DNA of 64,000 nucleotides from NCBI RefSeq assembly GCF_004421005.1, contig NZ_CP038026.1:248001-312000 (forward strand). Direction: 5' to 3'. The translations under genes were made by a program, and so were the position numbers. This document shows positions 56,234 to 64,000 of this stretch, piece after piece. The DNA is from Pseudoduganella plicata (GTDB lineage: Bacteria > Pseudomonadota > Gammaproteobacteria > Burkholderiales > Burkholderiaceae_D). The notes under the pieces were generated by a model. That model was not told the DNA's origin. It searched no databases and saw nothing but the letters and a program-made list of their open reading frames with translations. How positions within the stretch are numbered: the stretch's first letter is position 1; each line of letters opens with the position of its first letter.

Positions 56234-56261
56234 GGAGGACCACCCGGTCCTCCTTTTTTTT
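56234..56261 (+). terminator. Rho-independent terminator of prc
   Basis: GGAGGACC (56234-56241), loop ACCC, GGTCCTCC (56246-56253), then eight T. Confidence 0.95.
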
Positions 56262-56290
56262 CGGGGTCAGGGCCGGCGTCCGGACACGGG
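56262..56290. repeat. GGGGTCAGG-CCGGC-TCCGGACA intergenic repeat copy
   Basis: About 24 bases here match the sequence at about 12588-12613 with two differences. This is a dispersed intergenic repeat, possibly a folded element. Confidence 0.5.
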
Positions 56291-56381
56291 CCCAGCCTCC
56301 GGGGGGCTGGATTAGTCCGAATGTCGGGCCTGATACCGTGTTATGCGTAAGAACGATATCTAGTATCACTACAATAAACTG

Positions 56382-56478
56382 GCGGATTTTGTCGCGGCGC
56401 AGCATACTGCACCTGTCTCCTCTATTCTCCTCCAAGGAAATAGATTCAGCCCGCCGGTCTCCGGTGGGCTTTTTTTTT
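56382..56478 (+). ncRNA. Candidate small RNA with anti-Shine-Dalgarno motifs
   Basis: An orphan rho-independent terminator at 56448-56478 has no gene upstream, because prc ends at its own terminator. A -10-like TACAAT lies at 56370-56375, giving a transcript of about 97 bases. It carries CTCCTC (56417-56422) and CTCCTCC (56427-56433), complementary to ribosome-binding sites, in the single-stranded part before the hairpin. This is the layout of small regulatory RNAs. The -35 is weak. Confidence 0.45.
56448..56478 (+). terminator. Orphan rho-independent terminator
   Basis: AGCCCGCCGG (56448-56457), loop TCT, CCGGTGGGCT (56461-56470), then eight T. One G-T pair lies in the stem. No gene precedes it. 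Confidence 0.85.
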
Positions 56479-56640
56479 GCCCGCTACGGGCGCCGCAGGC
56501 GAAGGCGTGCGAGGTGCTGCGTTTCCGCCGGCCCTGGCGCCGCGAATTCCGGCAATTGTTCATGGTTCAACCGTGCGCAGGCTTCGTTGTCACCCCGCTA
56601 AGATAGCTGCTCCGATGTAGTCGAGTTTCAAGGGGGCACC

Positions 56641-57249
56641 ATGCAGGACCAGCCAACCGGGCAGCCGCCCGAGGAAGCCATTTCACGCCGCGAGTTTCTC
56701 GCTTTTGCCGGCGCGAGCACCGCGACCAGCGGGGCAGCCGGATCTGGACAAAATAACGGCACGCCCGTCAAGCCGCTGGGCCCGGCCGGGGTCCCTATTG
56801 TCGTCAACGGTGTCGAGCAGAAGATGGACGTGGACGTACGCACGACGCTGCTGGACTACCTGCGCGACCACCTGCACCTGACGGGCACGAAAAAGGGCTG
56901 CGACCACGGCCAGTGCGGCGCCTGCACGGTGCACGTCAACGGCCAGCGCATCAATGCCTGCCTGACGCTTGCGCTGGCGCATGAGGGCGACGAAGTCACG
57001 ACCATCGAAGGCCTGGGTGCGCCCGGGCGGCTGCACCCGATGCAGGCGGCCTTTGTCGAGCATGACGGTTTCCAGTGCGGCTACTGTACGGCCGGGCAGA
57101 TCATGTCCGCCACGGCGTTGCTGAACGAGCCCTGCGGGCCGAACGACGCCGACGTGCGCGAATGCATGAGCGGCAACCTGTGCCGCTGCGGGGCCTACTC
57201 GCACATCGTCGCGGCCATCCAGCAGGTACGGAAAGGCGGTAACGAATGA
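56641..57249 (+). CDS. paoA: Aldehyde oxidoreductase, iron-sulfur subunit (PaoA-like)
   Basis: A 202-residue 2Fe-2S subunit of a xanthine-oxidase-family molybdoenzyme. A twin-arginine signal (SRREFLAFAGAS) sends the folded complex to the periplasm. The plant-type cluster motif is GCDHGQCGACTVHVNG, and the second cluster is at QCGYCTAGQ and LCRCG. The other two subunits follow with ATGA overlaps, giving a heterotrimer like E. coli PaoABC that oxidises a range of aldehydes to acids. No PaoD-type maturation gene is next to it. ATG 56641 follows AGGGGG. Confidence 0.92.
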   Translation: MQDQPTGQPPEEAISRREFLAFAGASTATSGAAGSGQNNGTPVKPLGPAGVPIVVNGVEQKMDVDVRTTLLDYLRDHLHLTGTKKGCDHGQCGACTVHVNGQRINACLTLALAHEGDEVTTIEGLGAPGRLHPMQAAFVEHDGFQCGYCTAGQIMSATALLNEPCGPNDADVRECMSGNLCRCGAYSHIVAAIQQVRKGGNE

Positions 57250-58256
57250 AGACGTTCGCACTGCAACGCGCCGGCGCCGTCGAGCAGGCGGTTGCCATGG
57301 CCGCCCGTTCGCCGACGGCCCAGCAGGGCGCCACCGTGCGCTTCCTGGCCGGCGGTACGACCTTGCTCGACCTGATGAAGCTGAGCGTCGAACAGCCTGA
57401 CGAAGTGATCCAGCTGCGCCGGCTCGGCCTGGACGGCATCGACATGCTGCCCGACGGCGGCGTGCGCATCGGCGCACTCGTCACCAATTCCACGCTGGCG
57501 CACCATCCGGACATCGTCGCGCGCTGGCCCGTGCTGAGCGAGGCGCTGCTGTCCGGTGCCTCCGTCCAGCTGCGCAATATGGCGACGACGGGCGGCAACC
57601 TGCTGCAGCGCACCCGCTGCGTCTATTTCCGCGACACGGCGATGGCCTGCAACAAGCGGGTGCCCGGCAGCGGCTGTTCCGCGCTGGGCGGCTACCACCG
57701 CAATCTGGCCGTGCTGGGCACCAGCGAACACTGCATCGCCAGCAATGCATCCGACATGAACGTCGCGCTGATGGCGCTCGATGCCACCATCCACGTGACG
57801 GGCCGCGACGGCGTGTGGGCCATCCCCATCGGCGAGTTTTTCCTGCTGCCGGGTGCCACGCCGCATCTGGAGACGGTGCTGGCGCCGGGTGACCTGATCA
57901 CGCACGTGACCTTGCCGCCCCTGCCCGCCGGCAGCCGTTCCACGTACCTGAAACTGCGCGACCGCGCGTCGTACGAATTCGCGCTGGCATCAAGCGCGGT
58001 GGTGCTGACGCCCGGCGATGGCGGTGTCCGGCGCGTCGCCATCGCCCTCGGCGGCGTGGGCACGATACCGTGGCGTGCGCCGGAAGCCGAGGCAGTACTG
58101 AACGGGCAAAAGGCAAGCATGGAAAACTTCCAGGCCGCGGCCGTGGCGGCAGTGCGCAATGCGCGCGGCCATGGCGAGAACGACTTCAAGATCGAACTGG
58201 CGCGGCGCTGCCTCGTGCATGCGCTGCAAACCGTCAGCAAGGGAGACCCGGCATGA
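57246..58256 (+). CDS. paoB: Aldehyde oxidoreductase, FAD subunit (PaoB-like)
   Basis: A 336-residue FAD-binding subunit. The FAD motif is TVRFLAGGTTLLDLMKL, with TTGGNLLQRTRC and a Cys-rich loop (RCVYFRDTAMACNKRVPGSGC) that carries an additional 4Fe-4S cluster in E. coli PaoB. It passes electrons from the iron-sulfur subunit. Its start overlaps the paoA stop, and its own stop overlaps the paoC start. Length is normal for the family. Confidence 0.92.
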   Translation: MKTFALQRAGAVEQAVAMAARSPTAQQGATVRFLAGGTTLLDLMKLSVEQPDEVIQLRRLGLDGIDMLPDGGVRIGALVTNSTLAHHPDIVARWPVLSEALLSGASVQLRNMATTGGNLLQRTRCVYFRDTAMACNKRVPGSGCSALGGYHRNLAVLGTSEHCIASNASDMNVALMALDATIHVTGRDGVWAIPIGEFFLLPGATPHLETVLAPGDLITHVTLPPLPAGSRSTYLKLRDRASYEFALASSAVVLTPGDGGVRRVAIALGGVGTIPWRAPEAEAVLNGQKASMENFQAAAVAAVRNARGHGENDFKIELARRCLVHALQTVSKGDPA

Positions 58257-60478
58257 GCGCCGACATCATCGGCACGCCGCTGCCGCGCATCGACGGCCCC
58301 AGGAAAGTCAGCGGCCATGCCCACTACACGGCCGACCGTCATTTCCCCGGCATGCTGGTGGGCGTGCCCGTCTGCGCCACGATCGGGCGGGGCCACGTCG
58401 AGGCGATCGACAGCGCCGCCGCAGCCTCCATGCCCGGCGTGCACGCCATTTATACGCACGAAAACTTCGGCTCGCTGCGCCGCCTGCCGGACGACAGCAA
58501 GCTGCGCATCGACGAACGCCGCCCGCCGTTGCAGGACAACGAAGTGCGCTACTACGGCCAGTACGTAGCGCTGGTCCTGGCCGACACGTTCGAGCGGGCC
58601 AGCGCGGCCGCCGCCGCGGTCAATGTTGCCTATGCGCCGGCGACGGCGGACGTGTCGCCGATCCGCGCACCGGACGAGCCGCCGGAGCCGGACACGGAAC
58701 GGGGCGACCCTGATGCCGCGTTCGGCCACGCCCCCGTGCAGGTGGACGAGTGGTACGGCACGCCACCGGAGACGCACAACCCGATCGAGCTGCACGCCTC
58801 CGTGGCCCACTGGCAGGGCGGCGCGCTGACGTTGTACGAGACGACACAGGCCATCGTCAACCACCGTGCCGTCGTGGCGACCATGCTGGGCGTACCGCTG
58901 GCACAGGTGCGCGTGATCACGGAGTACCTGGGCGGCGGCTTCGGCGGCAAGCTGTGGCCGTGGCACCATTCGCTGCTGGCCGCGCAGGCCGGGCGGCTGG
59001 CCGGGCACCCCGTCAAGCTGGTGATCTCGCGCCAGATGATGTTCCGTAATGTGGGCCACCGTGCCGAAACGCGCCAGCGCGTGCGCCTGGCTGCGCAGCC
59101 GGATGGCAAGCTGGTCTCGCTGCGGCACGACTACCTGTGGCACATCGCGCGCGGCGAGGAAAACGAAGAGAACTGTGGCGAGGCGACAGGCTACCTGTAC
59201 AGCACACCGCACCTGCGCGTGGCGGGCGGCCCCAGCGCGCGCGACGTCGGCCCGAACACGTCGATGCGCGGACCCGGTGCCGTGCCGGGCCTGTTCGCGC
59301 TGGAGTCGGCGATGGACGAACTGGCGGTCCGCCTGCGGATGGACCCAGTCGCGCTGCGCCTGGCCAATGAGCCGGGACACGATGAAATGGAGGACGTGCC
59401 GTTCTCGTCGCGCCACCTGCGCGAATGCCTGCACCTGGGTGCCGCGAAATTCGGCTGGGCGCGCCGCAACCCGGCCGTCGGTTCGATGCGCGAAGGCGAC
59501 ACGATTCTCGGCTGGGGCATGGCAGCGGCCAGCTGGATGGCCAAGCGCCGTCCGGCCGAAGTAAAGGTGCTGTTGCGGGAAGATGGCGGCGTGACGGTGC
59601 AATGCGCTACGCAGGACATCGGCACCGGCACGTATACGGTGCTGGCACAGATGGCCGCGCGCGCGACCGGCGTACATGTCGATCGCGTCACCGTGGAGAT
59701 CGGCGACACGGCGCTGCCGCCCGGCCCCTGGTCGGGCGGCTCGATGGCCACCGCTTCGTTGATCCCGGCGGTGGAGGCGGCCGCGCGCGACGCCGTCCGC
59801 CAACTGCTCGGGCGCGCCGCCGCGGCGGGCGAGTCGCCTTTCGCCGGCACGGCGCCGGCCCTGCTGGCGTTCGCCGGCGGTGCCGTGACGCGGGCGGACG
59901 GCAGCGGCGCCGTGCCGTTCGGCGACCTGCTGCGGCGCATCGGCGCGGCGAGTATCGTCGGCAATGGCGACTCGCCGGCCAGTTCCGAGGACGCGCACGC
60001 GAAGGACGTCTCGATCCATTCGTATGGCTGCCATTTCGTCGAGGTTGCCTGGCAGCCGGCCATCGCCCGGCTGGCGGTGCGCCGCGTGGTAACCGTTATC
60101 GACGCCGGCACCATCGTCAATCCGCAGATGGGGCGCAACCAGATCGAGGGCGCCGTCCACATGGGTGTGGGCATGGCGCTGTTCGAGGAAACCTACTACG
60201 ACCGCCGCAGCGGCGCGCCCGTCAACAGCAACCTGGCCGATTATGTGCTGGTCACGCATGCCGACGCGCCGCAGGTCGACGTCACGTTCCTGGCGCATCC
60301 CGACAAGGCGCTGAACGAGTACGGCGCGCGCGGCATCGGCGAGATCGGCCTGGCCGGCGTGGCGCCCGCCATCGCGGCGGCCGTCTATCATGCCACCGGC
60401 GTGCGCGTGCGCGACCTGCCCATCAAACTGGAAGACCTGCTGGCGGCTCAGCCGGATACGGAGGGAAACTCACCATGA
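58253..60478 (+). CDS. paoC: Aldehyde oxidoreductase, molybdenum subunit (PaoC-like)
   Basis: A 741-residue catalytic subunit carrying the molybdenum cofactor. It has RIDGPRKVSGHAHYTAD at the start, GGGFGGKLW for cofactor binding, RGPGAVPGLFALE, and the catalytic Glu in RGIGEIGLAG close to the C-terminus. It oxidises aldehydes and donates electrons through PaoA. It has no signal peptide and should be carried out with PaoA by the Tat system. It is translationally coupled to paoB and to the aldo/keto reductase gene. Confidence 0.93.
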   Translation: MSADIIGTPLPRIDGPRKVSGHAHYTADRHFPGMLVGVPVCATIGRGHVEAIDSAAAASMPGVHAIYTHENFGSLRRLPDDSKLRIDERRPPLQDNEVRYYGQYVALVLADTFERASAAAAAVNVAYAPATADVSPIRAPDEPPEPDTERGDPDAAFGHAPVQVDEWYGTPPETHNPIELHASVAHWQGGALTLYETTQAIVNHRAVVATMLGVPLAQVRVITEYLGGGFGGKLWPWHHSLLAAQAGRLAGHPVKLVISRQMMFRNVGHRAETRQRVRLAAQPDGKLVSLRHDYLWHIARGEENEENCGEATGYLYSTPHLRVAGGPSARDVGPNTSMRGPGAVPGLFALESAMDELAVRLRMDPVALRLANEPGHDEMEDVPFSSRHLRECLHLGAAKFGWARRNPAVGSMREGDTILGWGMAAASWMAKRRPAEVKVLLREDGGVTVQCATQDIGTGTYTVLAQMAARATGVHVDRVTVEIGDTALPPGPWSGGSMATASLIPAVEAAARDAVRQLLGRAAAAGESPFAGTAPALLAFAGGAVTRADGSGAVPFGDLLRRIGAASIVGNGDSPASSEDAHAKDVSIHSYGCHFVEVAWQPAIARLAVRRVVTVIDAGTIVNPQMGRNQIEGAVHMGVGMALFEETYYDRRSGAPVNSNLADYVLVTHADAPQVDVTFLAHPDKALNEYGARGIGEIGLAGVAPAIAAAVYHATGVRVRDLPIKLEDLLAAQPDTEGNSP

Positions 60479-61308
60479 CCGACATGGCATCGCCGATGAT
60501 TGAAATGAACGACGGCCACCGCATCCCGCAGCTGGGACTGGGCGTGTGGCAGGACGACGACGCCCAGGCGGCGGCCTGCGTGCGCTGCGCGCTGCAGGAG
60601 GGCTACCGGCTGATCGACACGGCGTCCGCCTACGGCAACGAGGCAGGCGTGGGGCAGGGCGTGCGCGAGTCCGGCCTGCCCCGGTCCGACGTGTTCGTCA
60701 CCACCAAGATCTGGAACGATGCGCAGGGCTACCAGGAAGCGCAGGATGCGCTGCACGCCAGCCTGGAACGCCTGGGCCTCGATTACGTCGACCTGCTGCT
60801 GATCCACTGGCCGATTCCAAGCCTGGACAAATACGTCGAGACGTGGCGCGCGCTCATCCATCTGCGCGAGCAGGGGCTGGCGCGTTCGATTGGCGTGTCG
60901 AACTTCCGTGGCGACGAGCTGCAGCGGCTGTTCCTTGAAACGCACCAGCTGCCGGCCGTGAACCAGATCGAGCTGCATCCATGGCTGCAGCAGGGCGAGC
61001 TGCGCACGGCCAACGGCGTGCTGGGCGTGCGCACGCAGGCCTGGAGTCCGCTGGGGCAGGGCAAAGCCCTCACCGATCCGGACATCGGCCGGCTGGCCGC
61101 CAAACATGGCCGCGAACCGGCGCAGATCATCCTGCGCTGGCACGTGCAGCAGGGCGTGCTGGTGATCCCGAAGTCGTCCAACCCGGACCGCATCCGCAGC
61201 AATGCCCGGATCTTCGATTTCGCGCTGGACGACGAGGACATGAGCGCGCTGGCACAGCTCGACCGCGGCGAGCGGGTGGGGCCGGATCCGGATACCTTCG
61301 GAGCGTAA
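60475..61308 (+). CDS. Aldo/keto reductase (2,5-diketogluconate reductase-like)
   Basis: A 277-residue NADPH-dependent reductase. The tetrad is visible as Asp in LIDTASAYGNE with Tyr next to it, Lys in TTKIWN and His in LLIHWP; GVSNF and IPKSSNPDRI bind the cofactor. Its ATG overlaps the paoC stop as ATGA, so it belongs to the same operon. Reduction of aldehydes in the cytoplasm would complement their oxidation in the periplasm by PaoABC. It ends at a shared hairpin with the catalase gene. Confidence 0.92.
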   Translation: MTDMASPMIEMNDGHRIPQLGLGVWQDDDAQAAACVRCALQEGYRLIDTASAYGNEAGVGQGVRESGLPRSDVFVTTKIWNDAQGYQEAQDALHASLERLGLDYVDLLLIHWPIPSLDKYVETWRALIHLREQGLARSIGVSNFRGDELQRLFLETHQLPAVNQIELHPWLQQGELRTANGVLGVRTQAWSPLGQGKALTDPDIGRLAAKHGREPAQIILRWHVQQGVLVIPKSSNPDRIRSNARIFDFALDDEDMSALAQLDRGERVGPDPDTFGA

Positions 61309-61320
61309 ATATACCGGCGA

Positions 61321-61356
61321 CAGGCATCTCAGGGCATTTCCACCCTGAGATGCCTG
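61321..61356. terminator. Bidirectional terminator between aldo/keto reductase and catalase
   Basis: A perfect 14-bp stem, CAGGCATCTCAGGG (61321-61334) and CCCTGAGATGCCTG (61343-61356), with an eight-base loop. CAGCTTTTAC follows. Confidence 0.8.
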
Positions 61357-61366
61357 CCCTCAGCTT

Positions 61367-62947
61367 TTACTCAAGCGCCTGATGCGGCGCCGCCCGTCCA
61401 GGCAGCGGCGCCAGCGCCTTGGCCTTTTCCAGGTCGATCCCGGCCGCCTCGGCCACGCGCCGGCCGTAGTCCTCGTCGCAATGCCAGAAGTGCCAGACCA
61501 TGCGCAGCGCAATCTGTTCGGGGCACTGGCGCATGTCGTCGCCCAGGTTGCTGATCAGTTCATCGCGTTCCCACGGCTCGAACGTGCGGTAACGGTCGCC
61601 GGCCTGGCGGTAATCGTCCAGCGTGCGCGATGTCTGGTAGCGCCCCAGGCGTCCTTCCACCCATTGCTCGTATTCCTTGGCCGGCCGCGGCGCCTCGCGC
61701 AGGCCGCCAAGGCCGCTCGGCTCGTAGTTGATATGCTTGTTGGCGCCCCCGTCGTCGACGTGGTACGTCATCTGGCCGTCGCGCTGATTGGTGTGGGCCC
61801 GGGCAGCCTCCTGCGGCGCGTTGATCGGCAGCTGCAGGTAGTTCGGGCCCACGCGGTACCGCTGCGTGTCCGAGTACGACAGCGTGCGCCCCTGCAGCAT
61901 CTTGTCGTCCGAGAAGTCGATGCCGTCCACCAGCACGCCCGTGCCGAAGGCCGACTGCTCCGTCTCGGCAAAGAAATTGTCAGGATTCCTGTTCAGCACC
62001 ATGCGGCCGACGGGCAGCAGCGGGAAGCGGTCTTCGGGCCAGCGCTTGGTATCGTCCAGCGGATCGAAATCGAGCTCGGGATGGTCGTCGTCGCTCATGA
62101 TCTGCACGCAGAATTCCCATTCCGGATAGTCGCCCCGTTCGATGGCGTCGTACAGGTCCTTGGTCGCATGCCCGACGTCCCTGGCCTGGATCTCGGCAGC
62201 CTGCGCCGCCGTCAGGTTGCGCACGCCCTGTTTCGGTTGCCAGTGGAACTTGACCAGGTGGGCCACGCCCTCGTCGTTCACGAGTTTGTACGTATTCACG
62301 CCCGAACCTTCCATCTCGCGGTAGTTGGCGGGAATGCCCCACGGGCTCTTGACCCAGGTGACCATGTGCAGCGCTTCCGGCGACTGCGAGACGAAATCGT
62401 AGAAGCGCCACGGCTCCTGGCGGTTCGTCACCGGGTCCGGCTTGAAGGCGTGGATCATGTCGGGGAACTTGACGGCGTCACGGATGAAGAAGACTTTCAG
62501 GTTGTTGCCCACCAGGTCCCAGTTGCCGTCCACGGTCTTCAGTTTGACGGCGAAGCCGCGCGGGTCGCGCGCCGTTTCCGGGGAATCCTTGGCGCCGATG
62601 ACGGTGGAAAAGCGCACGAACACGGGCGTCTGCACGCCCGTTTCATTGAGCACGCGGGCGCGCGTGTACTTGCTGGCCGGATCGATGCCGATCTTGCCGT
62701 AGGCTTCGAAATAGCCATGCGCGCCGGCGCCGCGCGCATGCACGACGCGTTCCGGTATGCGCTCGCGGTCGAAGTGCGAGATCTTTTCGATGAAGTGGTA
62801 ATTCTCCAGCGTGGCCGGGCCACGCTCGCCCACGGAGCGCAGCGACTGGTTGTCCCGGACGGGGTGGCCCTGGCGGGTCGTCAGGATCGGGCGTGCCGTG
62901 TCGTCGTTGTCCGGTCGTTCATTCTGCTGTTGCGGCTTGTCGCTCAT
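61367..62947 (-). CDS. Monofunctional haem catalase
   Basis: A 526-residue catalase that removes hydrogen peroxide. The distal histidine is His70 in [12 protein letters not shown]. Asn lies in [14 protein letters not shown], and the haem-ligand tyrosine is in [12 protein letters not shown]. The length fits a small-subunit catalase with a short C-terminal extension; there is no flavodoxin-like domain. ATG 62947 follows GAGAGGA. The N-terminus is charged, with no signal peptide, so it is cytoplasmic. Its position beside an oxidase operon that makes peroxide fits a protective role. Confidence 0.95.
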   Translation of the reverse strand: MSDKPQQQNERPDNDDTARPILTTRQGHPVRDNQSLRSVGERGPATLENYHFIEKISHFDRERIPERVVHARGAGAHGYFEAYGKIGIDPASKYTRARVLNETGVQTPVFVRFSTVIGAKDSPETARDPRGFAVKLKTVDGNWDLVGNNLKVFFIRDAVKFPDMIHAFKPDPVTNRQEPWRFYDFVSQSPEALHMVTWVKSPWGIPANYREMEGSGVNTYKLVNDEGVAHLVKFHWQPKQGVRNLTAAQAAEIQARDVGHATKDLYDAIERGDYPEWEFCVQIMSDDDHPELDFDPLDDTKRWPEDRFPLLPVGRMVLNRNPDNFFAETEQSAFGTGVLVDGIDFSDDKMLQGRTLSYSDTQRYRVGPNYLQLPINAPQEAARAHTNQRDGQMTYHVDDGGANKHINYEPSGLGGLREAPRPAKEYEQWVEGRLGRYQTSRTLDDYRQAGDRYRTFEPWERDELISNLGDDMRQCPEQIALRMVWHFWHCDEDYGRRVAEAAGIDLEKAKALAPLPGRAAPHQALE

Positions 62948-63170
62948 ATTGCGGTCCTCTCGGAATTCGATGTCGGGAGTGCGCCGCGGGCGCGGCGCGC
63001 GTCGGACGATTCTACCGTCGGCACGGACAAGGCGGCGTCCGCGAGGACATCCGGCGCCACGCGGCCCGTTACAAAAAGACCCGCCGTGGTGACAATTTGA
63101 TGAAAGATTTGTGCGTGCCGGTCACATAGAATTCGTGCTTCCTTGTTATTGTTTTGATATGGAGCAAACC

Positions 63171-63890
63171 ATGCGTCTGACGTTGACCCGTACCGCCATC
63201 GCGGCGGCGCTGCTGTGCACCTCCCTGGCCCACGCGGCCGTCCCCACCATCGAGACCACTGCCTTCACGCTGCAGGGCCGGCCCGGCGAGGACTATGCCG
63301 GCGCCAGTCTGATCTCCGAAACGGCGGGAACCGTGCGCATCGCATTGACCGGGATGGCCGCGGAGCTGGGCGCGCACGGCGTCGACTCGGGCGGCCAGCC
63401 CAACGCGATCGGCTACGCGACGTGGGCCAACAGCTACGATATCGCCGTCAACGCCGGCTACCGCGTGACCGGCATCACGTTGCAGGCCACGCTGAACGGC
63501 GCGCTGGCGGAAGGGCAGGGCGACACGCCCGGCCTGGCCGAGAACTTCCTGCGCATGAGCTTTGCCGTCGGCCCGGCCACGTACGGTCCCGCATACGTAC
63601 AGAACTTCACGGGCTACACGGAACTTGCGGTGGATGGCGACAACCTGTCGCTGACGGACCCGTTCGCGCTGCGCCTGGACGCCTACGTCAACAACTACGC
63701 CGAGAGCGCGCTGTACTACGATCCCGTCAGCGGCAACATCTACTGGAACGGCTCCAGCGCCGATATCGGCCTGGGCGACGTGACGCTGACCTTCAACGTG
63801 GCCGCCGTGCCCGAGCCGGGGACGTGGGCCATGCTGGCTGCAGGCCTGGGCGCACTGGCGCTGACGGCTCGGCGCCGCCGACCCGCCTGA
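63171..63890 (+). CDS. PEP-CTERM sorting domain protein
   Basis: A 239-residue exported protein. It has a signal peptide (MRLTLTRTAIAAALLCTSLAHA), a beta-rich body without a known domain, and a C-terminal sorting signal VPEPGTWAMLAAGLGALALTARRRRPA, with the PEP motif, a hydrophobic helix and basic end. It would be processed by an exosortase located elsewhere and is likely to be surface or matrix-associated. ATG 63171 is preferred over 63159 because GGAG lies six bases before it. Confidence 0.88.
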   Translation: MRLTLTRTAIAAALLCTSLAHAAVPTIETTAFTLQGRPGEDYAGASLISETAGTVRIALTGMAAELGAHGVDSGGQPNAIGYATWANSYDIAVNAGYRVTGITLQATLNGALAEGQGDTPGLAENFLRMSFAVGPATYGPAYVQNFTGYTELAVDGDNLSLTDPFALRLDAYVNNYAESALYYDPVSGNIYWNGSSADIGLGDVTLTFNVAAVPEPGTWAMLAAGLGALALTARRRRPA

Positions 63891-63946
63891 CGTCACGGGG
63901 GCGTTCTGCTAAGCTTGCGGTTCATGCAACTTCCCGACGGGCGCAA

Positions 63947-64000
63947 GTGAATCGTAAGCTCATCATCGGAGCGCTGGCGGGTGCCGGCGTTCTCGCGGCA
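63947..64000 (+). CDS. Start of a possible exported protein, cut by the window edge
   Basis: GTG 63947 begins MNRKLIIGALAGAGVLAA, which looks like a signal peptide. The frame is open to the edge. No strong ribosome-binding site is visible. Confidence 0.4.
   Translation, partial: MNRKLIIGALAGAGVLAA

Overview
The window is high-GC DNA from a free-living, polymer-degrading betaproteobacterium. The gene content suggests Oxalobacteraceae, close to Massilia, Telluria or Pseudoduganella. Supporting features are large Caulobacter/Xanthomonas-type TonB receptors, lipoprotein chitinases with Thr-Pro linkers, a PEP-CTERM protein, RTX and DUF4214 proteins, and many GGDEF and hybrid-kinase genes. The genus is an inference. 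No phage, plasmid backbone, rRNA or CRISPR array is visible.

Layout, left to right. 1-8.6 kb: a TonB receptor that enters from the left and carries a premature stop; a small two-helix membrane protein; the deleted remnant of a siderophore-type TonB receptor; an ABC exporter (ATPase plus two DUF3526 permeases); and an ISL3-type insertion sequence with an 8-bp target duplication, sitting in the A-tract arm of a terminator. 8.6-14.3 kb: a 50-residue gene and a leftward chitin locus (GH18 chitinase, cupin/JmjC-like protein, second GH18 chitinase). 14.8-17.6 kb: an RTX protein gene broken by a frameshift. 17.6-24.3 kb: a DUF4406 gene, then a probable xylan locus of TonB receptor, divergent ROK repressor and GH10 xylanase. 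24.4-26.6 kb: a single gene fusing a V8/trypsin-like protease to an endonuclease I domain. 27-36.8 kb: a histidine phosphatase and a leftward signalling block (acyl-CoA dehydrogenase-like protein, hybrid histidine kinase, a 109-residue protein, and two c-di-GMP enzymes). 37-38.2 kb: a stretch of low coding content with a 17-bp tandem repeat. 38.2-42.6 kb: a KaiC-like ATPase overlapping a hybrid histidine kinase, then an ankyrin protein. 42.7-48.2 kb: a Dabb protein, tRNA-Leu(UAA), a ParB-like protein, a penicillin-acylase-family enzyme and a large unknown membrane protein. 48.2-51.6 kb: cystathionine gamma- and beta-enzymes and thymidine kinase. 51.6-56.2 kb: a PPC/DUF4214 protein and the Prc protease. 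56.2-64 kb: a candidate small RNA, a paoABC-like molybdenum aldehyde oxidoreductase operon with an aldo/keto reductase, a catalase, a PEP-CTERM protein and the start of one more gene.

Functional themes. The chitin and xylan loci pair secreted hydrolases with uptake and regulation. The pao operon, aldo/keto reductase and catalase form an aldehyde/peroxide detoxification group. Several operons are tightly coupled by ATGA or TGATG overlaps (ABC exporter; acyl-CoA dehydrogenase/kinase; transsulfuration pair; pao operon).

The best candidate for an undescribed system is the protease-endonuclease fusion at 24428-26626. It has its own -10 element and a perfect 16-bp palindrome in the leader. Other points of interest are the KaiC-kinase pair, the orphan sRNA-like transcript at about 56382-56478, the repeat-encoded cluster of alternative starts at 34988-35092, and two decayed TonB receptors flanking one ABC exporter.
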